Assembly (NCBI GenBank): GCA_905236545.1
Contig: CAJOQO010000299.1
Location: 1 to 7,887, forward strand
Length of the DNA stretch: 7,887 nucleotides
Source: an uncultured Lachnospiraceae bacterium
Lineage (GTDB): Bacteria > Bacillota > Clostridia > Lachnospirales > Lachnospiraceae
Reading direction: 5' to 3'
Each line of letters begins with the position of its first letter. Within the stretch, counting starts at the first letter, position 1. Position numbers and translations under genes: made by a program. This document shows, piece after piece, positions 4,127 through 7,887 of this stretch. Below the pieces are notes generated by a model. It did not search any database and was not told where the DNA came from. It was given only the letters and a program-made list of their open reading frames with translations.

Positions 4127-5671
4127 ATGGAAGCATTAAAAATGGAGCATATCACGAAGATCTATCCGAACGGCTTCGTGGCGAATAAGGATATCTCCTT
4201 CACTGTTCAGCAGGGTGAGATTCATGCTCTTGTCGGAGAGAACGGCGCCGGCAAGACCACCCTGATGAAGGTGCTGTTCGGAATGGAGCAGCCGCAGGAA
4301 GGCAGCATCTACGTAAATGAGAAGAAGGTGCAGATCAAGTCTCCGCTGGAGGCCATCAGCCTTGGAGTCGGCATGGTTCATCAGCACTTTATGCTGCTTC
4401 CTTCCATGACCGTCGCCCAGAATGTGACGTTGGGCATGGAACCGAAGAGAGGAGTGCTGGTTGACGCCGAGAAAGCGGTTGCCATGACCCAGGAGATGTC
4501 TGATAAGTATAAGTTCGGACTGCATGCGAGAGACAGAGTCGCAGACCTTTCTGTCGGTATGATGCAGAAGGTTGAGATCCTTAAGGCTTTGATCCGCGGG
4601 GCGAAAGTCCTGATTCTGGACGAGCCGACTGCGGTTCTGACGCCGCAGGAGACGAGGGAGCTGTTCGAACAGCTCAAACTGCTGAGGGAAAACGGGCACT
4701 CTCTGATCTTTATTTCCCACAAGCTGGAAGAGGTCATGGAGCTGTGCAATAATGTTACGGTTCTGCGGCATGGGTACTGCAACGGAACCCATCCGATCGA
4801 GGAACTGGACGCGGCGAAGATCTCCCGGCTCATGGTGGGACGCGATGTCGTTCTGAAGATCGACAAGGAGGATCCGAAGCCGGGCAGACCGGTTCTTGAG
4901 GTAAATGACCTGGTATGTGTGAACAGTGAAGGAAAGCATGCTGTGGATCATGTCTCCTTCCGGATCCGGGAAGGAGAGGTGGTCGGAATCGCGGGTGTCG
5001 AAGGAAACGGCCAGAGTTTCCTGTCAGACGCCATCAGCGGTATGATCAAATGTGACGCGGGCAATGTGAAGCTGAACGGGCAGGACATCAGCGGCATGAA
5101 GATCAAGGAGATTCGCCGGACCGGCATGAGTGTGATTCCGGAAGACCGTATGACGGTCGGATGCGTCAATGATCTGTCTGTGCGAAGCAATGCCATTGCA
5201 GACCGCTTTGACAAGAAAGAGAACATGACCGGAATCTTCCTGAATGCCGGGAAGCAGAAGGAGATTACCGGGAAAATGATCGAGGAATTCGAGATCTCCT
5301 GCGACAGCCAGGATGAGGCGATCCGTTTCCTGTCCGGCGGTAATATCCAGAAGGTGGTTGTGGCCAGGGAGTTTACGAACGGCGCCAATTTTGTGATTGC
5401 GAACCAGCCTACCCGTGGCGTTGATGTCGGCACAGCGGAGATGATCCGTAAGTATCTGGTGCGGATGACACGTGAGAAAGGAATCGGTTCCCTCCTGATC
5501 TCTGCTGACCTGAATGAGGTGCTCGAAGTCAGCGACCGTCTGTTCGTGATGAGGCAGGGGAAGATCGTTGCGGCGTTCCCGAAGGCGAATGTGGTTGATG
5601 TGGATGTGCTCGGTGAGTACATGCTGGGCATCAGAACCATGACTGCCGAAGAAATGGAGGGCCTGCTATGA
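4127..5671 (+). CDS. nucleoside ABC importer ATPase, two fused nucleotide-binding domains
   Basis: This 514-residue cytoplasmic ATPase powers the importer and resembles NupA of Lactococcus lactis and NupO/YufO of Bacillus. Domain 1 has Walker A GENGAGKTT (37-45), signature LSVGMMQ (141-147), Walker B LILDEP (162-167) and the switch His198. Domain 2 has a degenerate Walker A, GVEGNGQS (290-297), with Gln296 in place of Lys, a good signature LSGGNIQK (402-409), and Asn426-Gln427 where Walker B usually has Asp-Glu. Thus one composite site (domain 1 Walker plus LSGGN) should hydrolyse ATP and the other should be weak, as is usual in this family. The start follows GAGGG (4114-4118). Its stop overlaps the first permease start as ATGA, so the two are translationally coupled. 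Simple-sugar importers share the architecture, but the BMP partner favours nucleosides. Confidence 0.94.
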   Translation: MEALKMEHITKIYPNGFVANKDISFTVQQGEIHALVGENGAGKTTLMKVLFGMEQPQEGSIYVNEKKVQIKSPLEAISLGVGMVHQHFMLLPSMTVAQNVTLGMEPKRGVLVDAEKAVAMTQEMSDKYKFGLHARDRVADLSVGMMQKVEILKALIRGAKVLILDEPTAVLTPQETRELFEQLKLLRENGHSLIFISHKLEEVMELCNNVTVLRHGYCNGTHPIEELDAAKISRLMVGRDVVLKIDKEDPKPGRPVLEVNDLVCVNSEGKHAVDHVSFRIREGEVVGIAGVEGNGQSFLSDAISGMIKCDAGNVKLNGQDISGMKIKEIRRTGMSVIPEDRMTVGCVNDLSVRSNAIADRFDKKENMTGIFLNAGKQKEITGKMIEEFEISCDSQDEAIRFLSGGNIQKVVVAREFTNGANFVIANQPTRGVDVGTAEMIRKYLVRMTREKGIGSLLISADLNEVLEVSDRLFVMRQGKIVAAFPKANVVDVDVLGEYMLGIRTMTAEEMEGLL

Positions 5672-6759
5672 ATAAAGACGCAAAAAAGATAGAAACATGG
5701 TTTGACCTGTTCCGGATTCTGGTTGCGGTACTGGTTGCCTATGTGATCGCACTGGTCATACTTGCGATCATCTCTGATGATCCGCTCTATGTGATCGGGC
5801 AGTTTATCACCGGGCCGTTCTCTTCTTTCCGGAGATTCGGGAATATCCTGACGGTCATGATTCCGATCATGTTCACGGGCGTGTGTATGTGCTTCGTCTA
5901 CGCGATCAATAAGTTTAACCTGGTCGGCGAGGGCGCTGTGAATCTGGGCGGATGCCTGTCCGCCTGTGTGGCGATCGCTCTGTCGGACAAGGTTCCTGCA
6001 TGGCTCCTTCTGATCATCGTACTTGCGGTCGGAGCGCTCGCCGGTATGGTCTGTTCCCTGATTCCGGCGCTGGCAGATCAGCTTTTCCACGCGGATGTGT
6101 GCGTCGTCTCCCTGATGATGAACTATATTCTGCTGTACCTGACCAGCTACATTCTGAAGTATCAGATCAAGGATCCGGGGTCATCGATCACTGCGTCCTA
6201 CAAGTGGACGAGCAGTCTGAAGCTGCCGAACATGATCCCCGGAACTTCCGTGCATTTCGGTTTTCTGATCGCGATTGTGTGCGTGATTTTCGCGGCGATT
6301 CTGTTTTACAAGATGTCCTTTGGGTTCAGGATGCGTGTGGTCGGCATGAATCCGACATTCGCGAAGTATATCGGCATGCCGGTTATGGCAACGATCATCC
6401 TGGCACAGGTCATCGGCGGCGCATTTGCCGGAATCGGAGGTACGGTGCAGGTGATCGGAATGTTCCAGAGTTATCAGTGGACCTCTCTCACCGGTTATGG
6501 CTTTGACGGACTGATGATCGCGGTTCTGGCGAGAAAGAATCCGGCGTTCGTCCCGCTCAGCGCGTTCCTGATCGCCTATATCCGGACCGGAGCGGACATC
6601 GTCTCCAGAACAACGGATATCCCGCCGGAATTCGTATCGATTATCCAGGGGATCATCATCGTCCTTGTTGCGGCTGAGATGTTCCTGAGCGGATTCAAGA
6701 GCAGACTGATCTTCAATTCCGCGAAGAAGGCTCTTGCACAGAAGGAGGGGAAGGCATGA
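5668..6759 (+). CDS. nucleoside ABC importer permease, larger subunit
   Basis: This 363-residue integral membrane protein is a BPD_transp_2-type permease (NupB or NupP/YufP like). It has a charged cytoplasmic N-terminus, a first membrane segment at about 17-35 and at least seven further hydrophobic segments, for example 60-80, 112-135, 146-163 and 197-214. FNLVGEGAVNLGG (83-95) is the family's conserved segment after the second helix, and the cytoplasmic loop FGFRMRVVGMNPTFAKYIGM (218-237) is the probable contact with the ATPase. It overlaps the ATPase stop by ATGA with GGAGGG (5656-5661) as ribosome binding site, and its own stop overlaps the next permease, so all three should be made in fixed ratio. 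It pairs with the second permease to form the channel. Confidence 0.92.
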   Translation: MNKDAKKIETWFDLFRILVAVLVAYVIALVILAIISDDPLYVIGQFITGPFSSFRRFGNILTVMIPIMFTGVCMCFVYAINKFNLVGEGAVNLGGCLSACVAIALSDKVPAWLLLIIVLAVGALAGMVCSLIPALADQLFHADVCVVSLMMNYILLYLTSYILKYQIKDPGSSITASYKWTSSLKLPNMIPGTSVHFGFLIAIVCVIFAAILFYKMSFGFRMRVVGMNPTFAKYIGMPVMATIILAQVIGGAFAGIGGTVQVIGMFQSYQWTSLTGYGFDGLMIAVLARKNPAFVPLSAFLIAYIRTGADIVSRTTDIPPEFVSIIQGIIIVLVAAEMFLSGFKSRLIFNSAKKALAQKEGKA

Positions 6760-7673
6760 ACGTAAGAATGGTCTCTTCATTCGGTTTCCAGGTGATGCGC
6801 CTGTCGACTCCGCTTATCTTTGCGGCTCTGTCCGCGGCAGTCTGCGAAAAGGCCGGACTGTTCAATATGGCGGCCGAATCCATGATGCTGTGGGGCGCGC
6901 TGATCGGCGTTATCGTCAGCGGCATCACGAAGAGCGCTCTGGTTGGTTTCCTTGCCGCGATGGCGGCCGGAGCCGTAACGGGGATCCTGATCTGGGTTGC
7001 GACGGTTAAGGGAAAGGCGGATCTGATGCTGGCACAGATCGCCATTAACCTGGCTTCAGCCGGCGGGACGATCTTCCTGCTGTTTGCCCTGACCGGTGAG
7101 AAGTCAAACTCTGCTGTTGCGATCAAGTCCCTCGCGATGCCGAAGGTTACGATTCCCGGGGTTTCCGCGATCCCTGTCATCGGCAGGATCGTATCGGGCC
7201 AGAATGTGCTGAGTTATGGCGCGATCTTAATATCGATTGTTCTGTACATCTTTATCTTTAAGTCGAAAACCGGTCATCATATCCGTGCGGTTGGCGAGAA
7301 CCCCCATGCGGCGGAATCGGTCGGAATATCCGTGCCGAAGGTTTATTTCCTGTCATGGCTGATCGCCGGGATACTGGGCGGTATCGGCGGTGCTTTCATG
7401 TCGATGGGCTACCTGACCTCTTTCACGAAGAACATGGTCGCAGGCCGGGGCTATATCGGTCTGTGCGCTTCCTCCATGGTAGGCGGCAATCCGATCGGAG
7501 CCATGTTCTGTGCACTGATCTTCGGTGTGGCGGACGCGGCATCAAACCAGCTGCAGCTGACCAACGCTCCCGCGGATCTTGTCCTGATGATGCCGTATAT
7601 CGTCACGATTGTCGTTCTCGTCGTTTTGTCCGTGATCAAATATGGACGTGCAAGACGCAGGACGAAAGTATAA
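6756..7673 (+). CDS. nucleoside ABC importer permease, smaller subunit
   Basis: This 305-residue membrane protein is the second BPD_transp_2 permease (NupC or NupQ/YufQ like). The N-terminal segment TPLIFAALSAAVCEKAGLFNMAAESMMLWGA (18-48) corresponds to the family's E-AG-NIGLEGMML region, but Ala39-Ala40 and Ser42 stand where Gly-Leu and Gly are common. The cytoplasmic coupling loop contains TGHHIRAVGENP (172-183) followed by HAAESVGI. Several Gly/Ala-rich helices follow, and the C-terminus is basic (RARRRTKV) in the cytoplasm. It starts in an ATGA overlap with the first permease, with GGAGG at 6744-6748. The stop codon TAA is part of the first unit of a short repeat array. No gene follows in the window, so it seems to close the operon. 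Confidence 0.92.
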   Translation: MNVRMVSSFGFQVMRLSTPLIFAALSAAVCEKAGLFNMAAESMMLWGALIGVIVSGITKSALVGFLAAMAAGAVTGILIWVATVKGKADLMLAQIAINLASAGGTIFLLFALTGEKSNSAVAIKSLAMPKVTIPGVSAIPVIGRIVSGQNVLSYGAILISIVLYIFIFKSKTGHHIRAVGENPHAAESVGISVPKVYFLSWLIAGILGGIGGAFMSMGYLTSFTKNMVAGRGYIGLCASSMVGGNPIGAMFCALIFGVADAASNQLQLTNAPADLVLMMPYIVTIVVLVVLSVIKYGRARRRTKV

Positions 7674-7735
7674 GAAGGCAGGCATAAGAAGGCAGGCAAT
7701 ATGAAGGCAGGTATAAAGAAGGCATAAGAAGGCGG
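7670..7735. repeat. degenerate 14-bp tandem repeats starting on the permease stop codon
   Basis: ATAAGAAGGCAGGC occurs twice exactly (7670-7683, 7684-7697), followed by variants at 7698-7712, 7713-7723 (11 nt) and 7724-7735. The first unit contains the TAA stop of the last permease, so the array abuts the reading frame. The pattern resembles replication slippage; AGAAGG looks like weak ribosome-binding sequence, but no start codon with a reading frame follows. Confidence 0.85.
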
Positions 7736-7741
7736 AAGCGG

Positions 7742-7773
7742 CAGGAGACTGTGCTGTATAGCGCAGTCTCCTG
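7742..7773 (+). terminator. 13-bp hairpin at the operon end, probable terminator without a T-run
   Basis: The arms 7742-7754 and 7761-7773 pair over 13 bp with one G-U pair around a TGTATA loop. It is the first strong stem after the importer genes, 68 nt past the stop, and could end the operon or stabilise its 3' end. Only two T residues follow, so intrinsic termination would be weak. Its last base is also the first base of the repeat copy at 7773. Confidence 0.55.
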
Positions 7774-7809
7774 TTACGTATGCCCCGGCCTGCGGATGGC
7801 TTCCGCACC
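7773..7809. repeat. partial second copy of the element at 303
   Basis: GTTACG (7773-7778) is followed by TATGCC, then GCCTGCGGATGG and TTCCGCAC, matching 303-343 except that the 7 bases ATTCGCA after GTTACG are missing and a few bases differ. The hairpin TGCGGA/TCCGCA (7791-7796/7802-7807) has a full C where copy 1 has a G-U pair, so the stem is kept although the sequence changed. GCCCCGGCCTGC (7782-7793) also occurs exactly at 362-373. The right end is not found within the window. Confidence 0.6.
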
Positions 7810-7850
7810 GCAAACCACCACTCCGGCCTTGTGCTATGTCTGCCGCAGGC

Positions 7851-7887
7851 CGCTCCCTGGGCACCATGACGCTCCCTGAGCACCATG
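7851..7887. repeat. 19-bp tandem repeat running off the right edge
   Basis: CGCTCCCTGGGCACCATGA (7851-7869) is repeated from 7870 to the last base with one change (G to A at the tenth base). The second unit is cut by the window edge, so the copy number is unknown. Confidence 0.75.

Noticed and set aside
4948..6090. Long minus-strand frame of 380 codons, and others antisense to the transporter genes (3363-4010, 4136-4951, 6181-6780)
   Set aside because: They lie opposite strongly supported genes, cross their boundaries, and give compositionally odd proteins with no family features; they reflect codon bias.
7451..7887. Minus-strand open frames at the right edge
   Set aside because: They run through the permease, the 14-bp repeats, a hairpin and the repeat element, with no ribosome binding site or recognisable domain.

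Overview
The window looks like a chromosomal segment of a Gram-positive, moderately GC-rich anaerobe of the class Clostridia, perhaps Lachnospiraceae. The reasons are the strong AGGAGG-type ribosome binding sites, the style of the tRNA without an encoded CCA, and the BMP-type nucleoside transporter set. The taxon is an inference from style; nothing in the window proves it. All protein genes are on the + strand and form a purine nucleoside uptake and salvage locus.

Left part (1-732) holds no protein gene. It has a tRNA-Val(GAC) with a plausible promoter and a strong intrinsic terminator. Directly after the terminator T-run lies a 119-bp segment (303-421) with perfect 12-bp inverted ends, flanked on both sides by GTTTTTT, so it resembles a small non-autonomous transposable element (MITE-like). 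Next come a near-consensus sigma-A promoter (TTGACA, 17 bp, GATAAT), about 150 nt of hairpin-rich noncoding sequence ending in a 12-bp GAAA-capped stem, and two tandem 38-bp repeats just before the first gene.

Middle part (733-2897): a PfkB-family sugar or nucleoside kinase (733-1719); an extended -10 promoter with a 113-nt leader carrying a perfect 10-bp hairpin; deoD purine nucleoside phosphorylase (1874-2581); and a 316-bp gap with a 17-bp tandem repeat and small dyads but no gene.

Right part (2898-7673): a BMP-family nucleoside-binding protein, a terminator-like hairpin that could lower transporter expression relative to the binding protein, then a double-domain ABC ATPase and two permeases joined by ATGA overlaps. 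This is the layout of the BmpA-NupABC / NupNOPQ nucleoside importers. The 3' end (7674-7887) holds degenerate 14-bp repeats starting on the last stop codon, a 13-bp stem hairpin, a second partial copy of the element seen at 303, and a 19-bp tandem repeat running off the edge.

Working together: the binding protein captures nucleosides outside the cell, the ATPase and two permeases import them, DeoD phosphorolyses purine nucleosides to base plus (deoxy)ribose-1-phosphate, and the PfkB kinase probably phosphorylates a nucleoside or the released sugar (substrate unresolved). The protein set is ordinary. The less explained material is noncoding: the inverted-repeat element and its relative, the leader upstream of the kinase, and the repeats.
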